Source: Whitmania pigra (Eukaryota > Annelida > Clitellata > Hirudinida > Haemopidae). From it: DNA of 64,000 nt. The stretch spans positions 3,112,501 to 3,176,500 of the forward strand of contig JAJTWR010000263.1 in NCBI GenBank assembly GCA_021613335.1, given 5' to 3'. The translations under genes were made by a program, and so were the position numbers. The notes under the pieces are model-generated. The model worked only from the letters and a program-made list of their open reading frames with translations, ran no database searches and was not told the DNA's origin. Below are positions 43,798 to 54,715 of the stretch, in pieces (the stretch's first letter is position 1; each line of letters starts with the position of its first letter).

Positions 43798-45412
43798 CCG
43801 TCATCGTCGTTGTTGTTGCTGCTGCTATTGTCGTCATTGTTATTATTAATATTAGTATTATTCATACACAATTCCTTGGTGTGGTTCTGATTGCCTGCAT
43901 GCATTCTTCTCAGAATTTTAAATTTGTGTCCATTCATTGCTCACTGAGAGGCCTGCTAATATTTACATGCTAGGCTGTCACAATAAATATCATCCATCAC
44001 TGAAAAGTTATTAGAAAATAATAATAACACAAATACTATATATATACACTAATAATTTGTGTTAATATATATATATAAATATATTAATTAATATATATAA
44101 GATTAATATTAATAGTAATATTGGCACAATAATTTTAGTTATAATGGGTTTTGTTTACTCAGAACAAATAAAGATAAAATTTCGTAGCTCTCGAAAGCCA
44201 AGCATTGTCAATCATTATGGTATGCTGATGATGATTCCTTAAACGTGTAATGTAATGGCATTATCACATCCAACAAATATTCAAATATTCAGATCATTAA
44301 TGATGGCTGCACCAACGTCTTTTCTCAGTCAAATGGCAAATGGCAAACGGAAAATGGCAAAAGCATGACAAGTCCTTGTCAACCTAATCTCGAATCGATA
44401 CAAAGTGAATGAATAAAATAATTATTACACAGTTTATTATTATTACTTTGCACGATGTTGTTGTTATTCATTTATTAAAAGCAAACGTCGACATTAAATT
44501 CGTCAAGCCTGAAGTGTTAAAGCCAACAATTCAACAACAATTCAAGCGTTCTGCACATTCAACGATATTCGTTAGCAGCGGTTAATGTTATTTATTATCA
44601 TGTTTTTATCATCCAAGCAAACGTAAATAAATCCTCATTTCACTGAATTTGTCTTTATTATTTCATCATGCCATCCGATGATTAACGACAGTAATTACAT
44701 ATTGAACAAGAAAATAATTTTAATGTGGGCAGTCGAAACAAAGCAATGTAATGTTGATGATTTTTAAGAACTTTTCTTGGAATTTCCCAGTCGGTGTCAG
44801 TCGGTGCCCGTGTCAGAGCACATTAATAAATATTAAGAAAAATTAAAATAATATTAATAATAATAAATTTTAATTATTCATTTTTTCTGAGTTTTCAGAT
44901 GTTGAATTTCTCTGCTTAATATGCTCAGTAGTTACAAAATGTTTATAGTGTACTAATTATCATAACGAATTATATTTATCAACGTGTTACTTAACGAAAA
45001 TATTACGTCCTTTATTGAATAAATAACAAATATTTGTTGTTTAGTAATAACTTAATAACTTAATAACATTAACTAGTGCATGTCGAGAATAAATATTGAC
45101 GACTAACATGAACAACATCAATTAATAATGAATTAATAACAAATAAATAAGAAATTAATAATAATAAACAATAATTGAATAATAAGTTAATAAGTTAATA
45201 ATAAATTAATAATAAAGTAATATTAAATGAAGAACAACAAACAAAAAATAATTCTTGAAGAATGAAAGAAGATCCTCAAACTGATGATGTCACCGTTCAT
45301 TGGATTGCATGGACTTCTGAAACGGGCTGATGTGATCAGGAATGAATTGCTGAACCGTGAATAATTAATAATTTCCGAATTATTGTCATTTAGCGTTTAA
45401 TTTCTGCTATTA
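43798..45412. other. Intergenic, AT-rich
   Basis: No gene recognised. A TATATA/AATTAA palindromic stretch lies at about 44040-44110. Confidence 0.4.
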
Positions 45413-45770
<358 letters not shown>

Positions 45771-46844
45771 TTGTTGTTTAATTGGAAATAGTTTGTTTGC
45801 TTTTGAAACATTTTATACTAGTTTTTGTTAGTTTTCTATAATACTATATGAAATGATATATATCCAAATTGAATGAGCGAAAATTGCGAAATACCGAAGG
45901 TATTACAAATCAACAACGAATACCAGCTTGTTTCTTAAAATGATTTCTTCAATGTCATACGCAAGAGTTGAAAAGAATTCTGAGCGAAAATCTGCTGTTA
46001 ATTGTATGTTATTATTGTTTCTTATTTCTATTATCCGTTAATTCACTTACAGGAAATTAGTGGGCCTGGTATCGAGATCATATCGAAATCATATCGAGAT
46101 TTCTGTCAAAGCTATGCGGCAGCACAGTGGGCCAAACTCAGTTTCTTACTGGAATCTCTAGAATATATAATCTATAATTATTACTTATACAAATTTACAA
46201 CATTTGTATAAGCCGCAAGTAAATGCAAAAATGCAAAGGTCTCTTGCAAATTGTAATTGATATCACAACTTGAACATTAAAATTCATTCGAGTGGTGTTG
46301 TGGATACTTTATAAGATCTTCTGGATTTTGTAAATTGCCGCTATTTGCGTCATTCACTTGTTGACGACAGCCGCACAATGTGAATACGACAATATGAACT
46401 TGAAATAATCAAAATAAGCTGAGTTTGCTTGCGATACGCCCTTTTTAGTTCAGTCAAGCATGCAAGAAGTTGGTGCTCAAAACTTGTGGGGGCGTTGGTA
46501 ACACTATTTTCATCTGAACTTAGTAATTAAATCCTATTGAAACTACTCAACAAATAATTATTAAATTGTTGAAATAATTGAAATTATTGACTTCCAATAG
46601 AACTGCGTTTTTATTCAATTTGGCAAGTTTTAAATAATTAATGAGCGCACCATTGCAGAATCTGTGAATTCTTGCGGCTGGGTCCTGTCTCCCCTTTTGA
46701 GTGGCGCCTCGAACGGATTTATAGCATCGGCTCTTAAACTCTACAAGAAATAAACTGATCAAATTTGTTGCGATCAACTTTCGCGATTTCGTAAATTTTC
46801 GTCAAAGTAATTCGGGAGGTTCGGAGATAAACAAAACTTGAGAA
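45771..46844. other. Upstream region of the methyltransferase-like gene, no gene seen
   Basis: AT-rich. A six-codon upstream ORF starts at 46845, just ahead of the gene's ATG. Confidence 0.4.
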
Positions 46845-46871
46845 AATGCAAAAATTTTGGAATTGAAAGTT

Positions 46872-48194
46872 ATGCAAACGTTTTTTTATGGAGAATATTT
46901 TTACAGAGCTTTCTTGGATTCAAAGACTTGGATTCGAAAAGTACTTGAGGAAATGAAAACCCAAATCTTCCCAGCCAATTTAACTAACAATTATCGTCTG
47001 ACAAAAGAATTCCATTTTCATCCTGCAAAATCTCTTTTCAAAAAGTGGAAAATTCCTCTACTATTTACGTTAGTCTTCCTACTTATCCACATTAGCGTGA
47101 TTACAACATTCACTGAAGATAACAAGATAACAGATAACACGTCTTCCGAAAACATCGAATCCAGCCGTTGGAAGCGTTCTGCAGAAATAAAAAACGCTCC
47201 ACCCAATTGGGTTGGTATTCCATCTGTGCACAAAAGTCGGGATCCTGAGCACGATGACCGGATAGCACCATTTCCATCGGCAGATCCGAACATTTGCTTA
47301 AAAGGTCACATTCAGGGAATGAGGGCCGTTTGCCTCGATCAACCGTGCCTGCATCAGCTAAAAGATTTCCATGGCTACCCTATGCAAAAAAAGAATCCCG
47401 AAGCTTTGGCAGAAAGTTCGTCAATGGAAAAGTTACAGAAGAAGTCGATACCTCTCCAACTCCACTCAGTTCGGGGAACCCTCGACTCCATCAACTTTCC
47501 ACTCATGTCGCTTCTTACAGACTTTCAGAAACACCTTGGCGCTCATGGCTCGGTGGGCCTGATCCAATCACGACTGGACAAATTCTCTAGCTTTCTTGCT
47601 TCGTCGATAGAACAAAGTTTGGGAGAAAAACTGATCGTGGTCCATTCCTTCAATGCCTCCAACAGACCGTTTGCTCTCTACTCGGCGTCAAACGTGGCAA
47701 TTAAAATGCCCACCGATAAAGAACTATATGCTGAACATCTTCAAGAATTAGGATTATCTAACAGCAATGAGAATTATGATAACTTGTCCAACGATTTTTT
47801 TATCATTGATGAATTGACATCTTCGCTTCCGAAAGCGAGCCTTTCCAAGTTTAGAATACCCCAATTTCGAATTATAAGTCTCTCTCCCGATACGATTGAC
47901 CTTGCTGGCCTTATCTCGGGTTTAGAATCGGCTGCATGTAATCTGAGAGATGGGGGTCTTGTAATTCTCAATTTCGATGGTCAGGAGAGATATTCATTGC
48001 CTTCTCTAAAATCGATTTTAGAGAACAAATTTGGCATGTCTCTCTCAGTATTGGCGGCTACATTCAACAAGATTTATATCACTACAACAAACTGGAAAAA
48101 TAAATACGTTGAACTAATTTTGGAGCATTCCATATCTCTTCGCACGGGTCTAACGACGTTCGATGTTGCTACTGGACATTACAGGAAATCCTAG
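46872..48194 (+). CDS. Type II membrane protein with a methyltransferase-like domain, intronless
   Basis: 440 aa in one exon, unlike its intron-rich neighbours. The first in-frame ATG is 46872; an out-of-frame ATG at 46845 makes a six-codon upstream ORF. Cytosolic N-terminus 1-60; one membrane segment at 61-80 (IPLLFTLVFLLIHISVITTF) after KKWK, so type II and probably Golgi or surface. RWKR at 99-102 fits furin-like cleavage, which could release the rest. The C-terminal half has the rhythm of class I SAM-dependent methyltransferases of the Methyltransf_24 kind: FRIISLSPDTIDLAGLISGL, NLRDGGLVILNFD, then FNKIYITTTNW. The glycine-rich SAM loop near the start of that domain is not clear, so the fold may have lost activity. 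The lack of introns could mean an old retrocopy. Function unknown. Confidence 0.7.
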   Translation: MQTFFYGEYFYRAFLDSKTWIRKVLEEMKTQIFPANLTNNYRLTKEFHFHPAKSLFKKWKIPLLFTLVFLLIHISVITTFTEDNKITDNTSSENIESSRWKRSAEIKNAPPNWVGIPSVHKSRDPEHDDRIAPFPSADPNICLKGHIQGMRAVCLDQPCLHQLKDFHGYPMQKKNPEALAESSSMEKLQKKSIPLQLHSVRGTLDSINFPLMSLLTDFQKHLGAHGSVGLIQSRLDKFSSFLASSIEQSLGEKLIVVHSFNASNRPFALYSASNVAIKMPTDKELYAEHLQELGLSNSNENYDNLSNDFFIIDELTSSLPKASLSKFRIPQFRIISLSPDTIDLAGLISGLESAACNLRDGGLVILNFDGQERYSLPSLKSILENKFGMSLSVLAATFNKIYITTTNWKNKYVELILEHSISLRTGLTTFDVATGHYRKS

Positions 48195-49773
48195 TTTTTA
48201 TTCTCATTCGTGGTCGTCTGTTTTACTGGTGCTCTCACATATATCATTTTATTCGTAAAATGTTGTAATTCTTTTACGTTGATTTAAAAATTATAGAACT
48301 AAAGAACTACTGTTACTAATTTTAACTAATTAAAGAAATGTCGCTACTGTCATTCCCATCTGTTAATATCTTAGGCTTATAAATTTTGAACAACTTGTAC
48401 TATTAAATCTTCAGTGTGCAACAAAAATTAATGTAATTTAAAAGAAATGGTTTTTGGTCTGAAAACACGTCATTCTTTTCAAGCAATGTGTCGTACCTTT
48501 GGAACTTGAATGTTTACCTATGAAAAGTATTATTTGCTTTCTCCTTAAACATTTCTTTAATGTGACGCTACTAACCGATTTGGGTCGCATAATATCCGAA
48601 TATTTTCAAATTCAAAAGCAATTAGATTAAACTTGATGCTTTTGTCGTTTTTGAGTTTGAATATGTATAGAGATTTCACGAAATCATTGGTTATCCTTAT
48701 CCCCATAACTCAATTCTATTAACGGATCACGTTCTAAACCGATCGAACATATTTGGCATAAAGTTATTCTAATGTAACTTGAAAAGTTTCACAAGTACTG
48801 ATTGTCGGATATATATTTATTGAACTGGCAGATTCTATGGTAGCGGAAAATAAAAATTAATCGATAACTTTGATTTATTGTTACAAATTAATGGAGGCAA
48901 AAGGAGGTGGTTAACTATGCATGGTAATAGACATGGTATTACATGGTCTGTTTCGTATTTGATGTGCTGAAGCAGGGCCACAAAAATGCATTCAAAAATG
49001 TGGCAATAAAGAACACAGGTCTCATGTCATGGTCGCCTAGTTCTCAACGAATATCATGGTTGTGCAAACAAAAAACAAATGAAATAACAAAGCAAAAAAT
49101 CCTTAAAAATTGTTAAAGCATGAATATTTTTGTATCAAATTATAACTGAAGTAAATGAACAAAACAAAAACAAAATGTCTTATTAAGACTCAAAGCAAAT
49201 GCCTTAGGAATTCCTTTGCAAACTGCTGCCGCTGATGATTATATCAAGAGGTAAGATGTGAACAAACAAAACCAACATCCATATCGAGAAAACCTGCTCG
49301 TGATTATTTTGGAGGATGGATTGTGATAAACATTAATGAGTGCCTTCAACTAATTATGTTATGATGCCATGAGGATAGATAATGATCAAAGCAGTACACC
49401 AATGCTCAAATGTAATCTCGTTTTGCTAGCAAAGGAATGACCATCCTATTTACACAAAATTACAAACAATGCTGCGGCAACGGACGCCAGTATCGCTGGC
49501 ATTTCTATGACACTACGACTAGCATTACGCAAACAATTGTTACGCAGATAGAGCTCGAAGCTTTGCAGGAACTTTTAAGTCATCTAAAAAACTCAGGCCA
49601 TTTTTCTTAAAAAGTAGTTATAAAATCTACTCTCATGGAACATTGGTAATGCTGTAAGATATAAAAAAAATACCTTCTTTTATAGTGTGAGTGGCTACAT
49701 CAATAATAGTAATAATAATGACAAATTGGTTCTCTCCCATGATGTGTCAATCAACCTTTCGACTGGATTTGGG
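48195..49773. other. Intergenic, 3' flank of the methyltransferase-like gene
   Basis: AT-rich. No gene, repeat array or element was recognised by eye. Confidence 0.4.
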
Positions 49774-52700
49774 TCATGGTCGAACAGGATACTGGACAGT
49801 TTCCTGGTTGTCAATGAGGCCTGCCTTCGTGTCATCTGGTCTCGAATTGGGAGATAGTTGGTTGCTTGCTGCTGCAGCCATCATCTGATCCCTATCTGCC
49901 CTAATATAGGATCAACACTATGTTATTGTTCGTTTGTTTAATAAATGAAGACTCATAAGTAAATGTATTTAAATGTTAGCAAGGTGAGTTATACATAACA
50001 CCATTATTATCCATACTTGTTTTTTTATATTTATTATTTATTTGCCAATGATTTCAGTCACGTCGATTTTTTTTTTTTTTTTTATTAACGTCCGTTGCAT
50101 GTCTAGATGATTAGGACGGTGCACACGTAGCCCGTGCTGCCATAGTGAGAAGAGCAGCCTTAACCGTTAGGCCATGCGGGCGCACAGTCACGTCGATATG
50201 ATTGTTATCTAGTAATGCTCGGCTTTACAGTTTCTGAGAGGTGAATCATTGATCAAGTATAAACTTAGTGTTTCACACAAGCAACATTTACAAAATATGG
50301 CCTAACAAGGATATTTCTGAACCTCCAAGAGCTTTTGATGTACAGCAAAAACTGCCTGTAGGAACACTTCAACGTTGCAGCAAAATATGACCATATGAGC
50401 AGTTTTGCCCCACATCAAAGGGTCAATGTTAAACCCATCAAAATTGATAATTAGAAGACAATTTACCTTTTTTTAGACAAGATAATACTCAGCTATTATA
50501 ATTTATTAAGAAAAAAACTTTTGAATCTAGTTTGTTCCTTTATGTGTCCCTTAACTTTGCCTCCCAGATCTTGTATTAAATCTTTGTTAATTCAAATGAT
50601 GTTTTTCAAAAAAGGTGAATTGGCATAGAATAATAGCTCAGATGTCTTATTCCAGGCTTCTTGGTGGGAAATGATCCCAGATGTAAGATCCGACTCGACA
50701 GTGCTTTCTTCAGTTTCATCTTCATTGATACAAGCATTTTCGTATGAAATTTCACATCCGTCATCCAAAGCAACAAACTGAAACATAATGTATGGAGGAA
50801 GGGCAGATATAAATTTGTTTTGCAAGAACTCTTTCTCAACTTCATCATCATATGCTTGAAATCCACATTCTGTAAAGCATTTCTGAATTGATGGTTAAAC
50901 CAATCTCCAAGCAAGTTTCATCCAATTCACAGCATCAACCCATGTTCGATATCTGGTGTCAGCTAACTTTGAAGTCCTTGCTAAGTTTTGAGATAGAATT
51001 AGTTTTTGCCTAAGCAGAAATTACCTCAATTTTCTTTTCCAATGGCAACCACTTTTCTGAGAATCTATTGCTAACAGTCTATTGAAAATTGATCAAAAAT
51101 CACTTAAGCAAGAGCAAAACAGGAAGTTTGAAATCTTGCACAAATCCAAAGATACATCACCTGTTTTTTTCATTCACAAAACGTTTAAAATTATAAAACA
51201 ACATGCCTATATGCAAGTTTTGGAACCATTTCAGCCATGCTTTTATTGAGATTTGACAGGTTCTTAATTTATCAGTCATTAAGTGTCAAATTGTAGTACA
51301 AAAAAAATCCGTCCTTGAAAAAACGTCCCTAGACACGGTTTTCTCCTCTATCTAGATGTCCATATTGGCAGTTTTTACTACACCTACTACATCCCCCATC
51401 TTTTCTTCAGATGTTATGATTGTTTCCGACATCAAGAAGATGGTCTCCACATCCAGTCAATTTCTATTTCTAATTTCTCAAAATCTAACCCAGTTATTTT
51501 GCTGGCCTAGGCGTTTGCCAGAAAGTGTTGAGATAACCGAAAATCCATATGGTGGCTGCATATTAACATGTGCTTAAAATTGCTTTAAGTACACGATATG
51601 TGTTAATAAATAAGACATGCACATGTTTATGGTGATTTACACAACAGCAATTGATATGAATTATTTTGCAGTGTATGCAGTATGATTTCACTTTTTTTTT
51701 CCTATTGATTGATTGCCCAGTTTTATCTTAACACCTCCAGACATTTTTAGAATGAAAAAGTAAAAGAATAACTACAGAGCATTATACCTCAGACAAGATC
51801 AACAAGAGTCAATTGGGTTTGGCAACTTAAAAGAATCACCATATCAATGAGAAAATGCTACAACCAAGAAAATTTGGCAGTTCCACTTCAAAAATGTTGG
51901 CTTAATAGGGTTGGCAAGTCAAGATAAGTGGGTTCCAATGTATAATCATTCTTTAAGCTTTGACATCAATGTTCTAATCCTTGGACTGAAATTTTAAATT
52001 GATTACACTTGATAAGACTTGGACTTGGCTTTTTTTATCTGCAATTATTGCAGAGTTCCGCAAGATAATATATTCATTGATAATTATCACTCTGAGGTAT
52101 GCTCCTACATCCTTTAGATCAGGGCATACATCCCACGACAGGATTTTGACTGGCTCGCAAGACTGTTTCTGGCCGTACATGGTAATGTGGCCTGCATGGA
52201 TCCTGAGAAAGATGGCCATGAAACTACTTGTTCTGTTCGTATGTACATTTGCAACGAACATTTTCAGCCATGAACGTTAACAAGACTAAGCTGTGCTCCA
52301 ATCTAAACGTGCAGTCTTTATTGAGAATTTCAAGGTCCGACAAACAGCCAGAGTTCAATCAACTTGTTGACAACTTTGATCGACCACAGAAGTCTCATTG
52401 ACTTCAGTGGCTATTGAAGTACATTATGTTAAATTCATTAAATACTGTTTTTGGACTCTATGCTTTAAAGTTTACATTAAATAAGATTTATTCCTTGCAT
52501 AGGTGGATAAATACATGATTAAAGTATTGATTTAGTAATCCGGCCTGCCAAAGTCTTCATTTTCCCATCCGTTTCCCATATCCGGCAATAGTGGTCTCAC
52601 TTATAGCCCGACAAAAATAGTTGGTTACTCGGTTGCCTATGTTCCATGGTCAGTAACGCACAACAGTTAACTATTTTTATAAAAATATTTTGCATGAAGA

Positions 52701-53944
52701 GATCACAAATTTTATAAATTAAATCCAAGTAAAGCAAGAATGAAATCCTCAAACACCTGGCTAATTTTAGAGAATAAATATTTTTACTAACTTCCTCCCA
52801 AGTCCCATCAGTCCGTAAAACACTCCTGCTGCAAATACAAGACCACATCCAAAAAGCGATGTTAGTCCAAAGCACAATACAAATGGAACTATGGCCAAGC
52901 TATGAAGATAAAGACATATTTGATTTAAAATAAAAATGATTTAATAAGGGTTGACTCAGATTTAAAAAACACATAATGAAGTGGTGCTTCTGAGTCTCTT
53001 CAAGTTTCAAACATTTCAACAAAACAATAACATCAGCATTTAAGTTTTATAATATTTTGAATATCCCAACTTCTTAGTCTATTACAGTGATCTTCCAAAT
53101 AAAATATTAATTCATTTTCCAATTGAGGAATTTTTTAAACAATCTACTGAAGAATAGAAAGTGCCCGACAACTCAAAATTGAAATGCATGCTATGAAATC
53201 CATGAATTCATTAATCATAAATTTTCCAAATTCTGGAACTTCATTTAAAGAGGGAATTATAAATGATATATGTAAATAAAAATATGATTTTAAAATGAAA
53301 CATAAAAACTAACACAGCATAAATGATAGCCTTCTGGAAGAATGTTCTTTTCTCAGCAAATGCTGCAATTGGCTTTGTGAAGTCAAGAAACATGCAGCAC
53401 ATTGGAGCTTCAAAGATCAACACTACACCCCCTGCCACCCTAAAGGTGCATCATAAGCATAATCAAAAACAAGTACACAAGTGTATAATAATGTTTCAAT
53501 ATTTGATGCATAAATACAAAATTAAGTAATGACCTAAATAATATTTAGAAGAATCAGAATTCCAATAAATAGATGAAGGTTAGTTTTATAACATGATGGC
53601 TTTAGAAGTAATTACTAAGCACTCACATCATTAACAAACCAGATAGGATGCACAAAGGGCTCGCCGTTATTGCGACAAACAAGCCAGAAATTAGTGATAC
53701 TGCAACAAAAATGGTCATCATAAGTCACACGAACATTTAATTGGCCAAAAGCTCAATTCAAGTTATCTTAATGATTATAATCTAATTTTCCAACTAATCC
53801 AAACATAGGCAAACCTAAACCGGCAAACACAGCGATAACTTTTGCAAGGAGTTTGCACCACCATGTAGCATCTGTGTTATTGGTATTGTCAGGGTTAGTG
53901 GCAGAAGACTGAGGCATGAACCGAGAAGCTAGCATTTGACCCAT
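49774..53944 (-). CDS. CACFD1: Flower (CACFD1) calcium channel protein, distal-exon isoform
   Basis: Multi-pass membrane protein of synaptic vesicles and plasma membrane, linked in flies to Ca2+ entry, endocytosis and cell competition. Exons: 53944-53815, 53699-53627, 53439-53314, 52899-52792, 49900-49774; phases agree, 187 aa (fly about 194, human 172). N-terminus [14 protein letters not shown], then [16 protein letters not shown] (TM1), [19 protein letters not shown] (TM2), [15 protein letters not shown] holding the conserved acidic Glu78 of the E-A-P-x-C-C motif, [29 protein letters not shown] (last TM) and [10 protein letters not shown]. The distal exon continues [19 protein letters not shown], matching the fly Flower tail (G-K-K-A ... 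A-A-A-Q). The 2.9-kb last intron holds a SINE, a dead Tigger element and an alternative last exon. Confidence 0.9.
50068..50184 (-). mobile_element. Young SINE family B copy with 13-bp target duplication
   Basis: On the minus strand: CGCCCGCATGGCCTAACGG (A box TGGCCTAACGG), a damaged B-box region, CACCGTCCTAATCATCTAG, then ACGTTAATAAAA and a poly(A) tail (poly-T at 50068-50083). It is flanked by perfect copies of CAGTCACGTCGAT at 50055-50067 and 50185-50197. It sits in the last intron of the Flower distal isoform. Confidence 0.85.
50592..51062 (-). pseudogene. Tigger/pogo transposase relic, internally deleted
   Basis: On the minus strand, [13 protein letters not shown] then a stop and [12 protein letters not shown]: the N-terminal helix-turn-helix of pogo/Tigger/CENP-B type. 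It is followed shortly by AVNWMKLAW and [20 protein letters not shown], the C-terminal part after the DDE domain, and [20 protein letters not shown] to a stop at 50592. The catalytic core is absent. It lies in the Flower intron. Confidence 0.65.
52532..52595 (-). CDS. CACFD1: Alternative last exon of Flower (proximal)
   Basis: After a GTGAG acceptor, 64 bases in the phase left by the 52899-52792 exon encode [20 protein letters not shown] and a final Tyr before TAA. Joined to the first four exons it gives 166 aa with a short acidic tail in place of the Ala-rich distal tail. The acceptor lacks a strong pyrimidine tract, although TTTTTG precedes it. The choice of last exon would change only the cytosolic C-terminus. 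Confidence 0.6.
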
Positions 53945-54715
53945 TGCGAAATTCTCTGGTTTTTAATAATGAATATGCAACCACAAGTAAACTCCAAAGC
54001 TAAAAGAACCAAGCCGATCACAAATCACAATTAAAATCCATGGTAATTATTCTTAGGGATGGGCCTTTGCATGACACCCGGGACAAATTATTAAATTTAG
54101 TTAAAAATGTTTTTATTGCGTACATTATATTAAAGCGTAATATAAATTATGTTTATTAAATTAAAAAAATAACATAAAACAGTATTTTAGCAAAAAACAC
54201 TTTTTAAACAACAGATAAATCTCGTCAATAAAACATAAGCACAATTTCTCAAAGCGGACGACAAAGTTCGATATCCCAATATCAACCCAAAGGCAATCAA
54301 GTTAAATAAATAGCCACAATGAAAAGTACAGTGCATAGGTATAAGCAACAATTTATCTGAAAAATGGTCTTTAAAAACAATATTGTTAGAAAACGTATTT
54401 ATGTTATTATAATTATGATATTGAAGTTATTCTTAATGCTTTTCAGAGTTCTTGTGACCAAAACTGCTCCTCTGGGAAGAATGAATGATGTTTGCTTGAT
54501 TCATGCTTTAAATAAAGTTTTGATCCTTAAATAAGAAATAAAAAATTATAATTTTAGTGCTTACTTTTAGCTGTTGAACAACAATAAATTTGGTGCTTTA
54601 TACAACTTCGAAATTTAAATGCAGATTGATTAACAATCCTCTTCAAGCTTGGACTACTTTTCGGATGCTGAAATAATGTCATAAAGACTTAGCATAAACA
54701 TAAAAATTGTTTGTA

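Noticed and set aside
47018..47590. Frames on both strands overlapping the 440-aa gene
   Set aside because: Shadows of the long single-exon gene at 46872-48194.
50300..50470. 56-codon minus-strand open frame ([16 protein letters not shown] region)
   Set aside because: No start, splice context or family; probably part of the decayed transposon sequence in the Flower intron.
52100..52280. Minus-strand stretch containing [15 protein letters not shown], faintly like a GH32 N-terminus
   Set aside because: The key W-M-N-D-P-N-G motif is absent, the frame has stops on both sides and it lies in the Flower intron.
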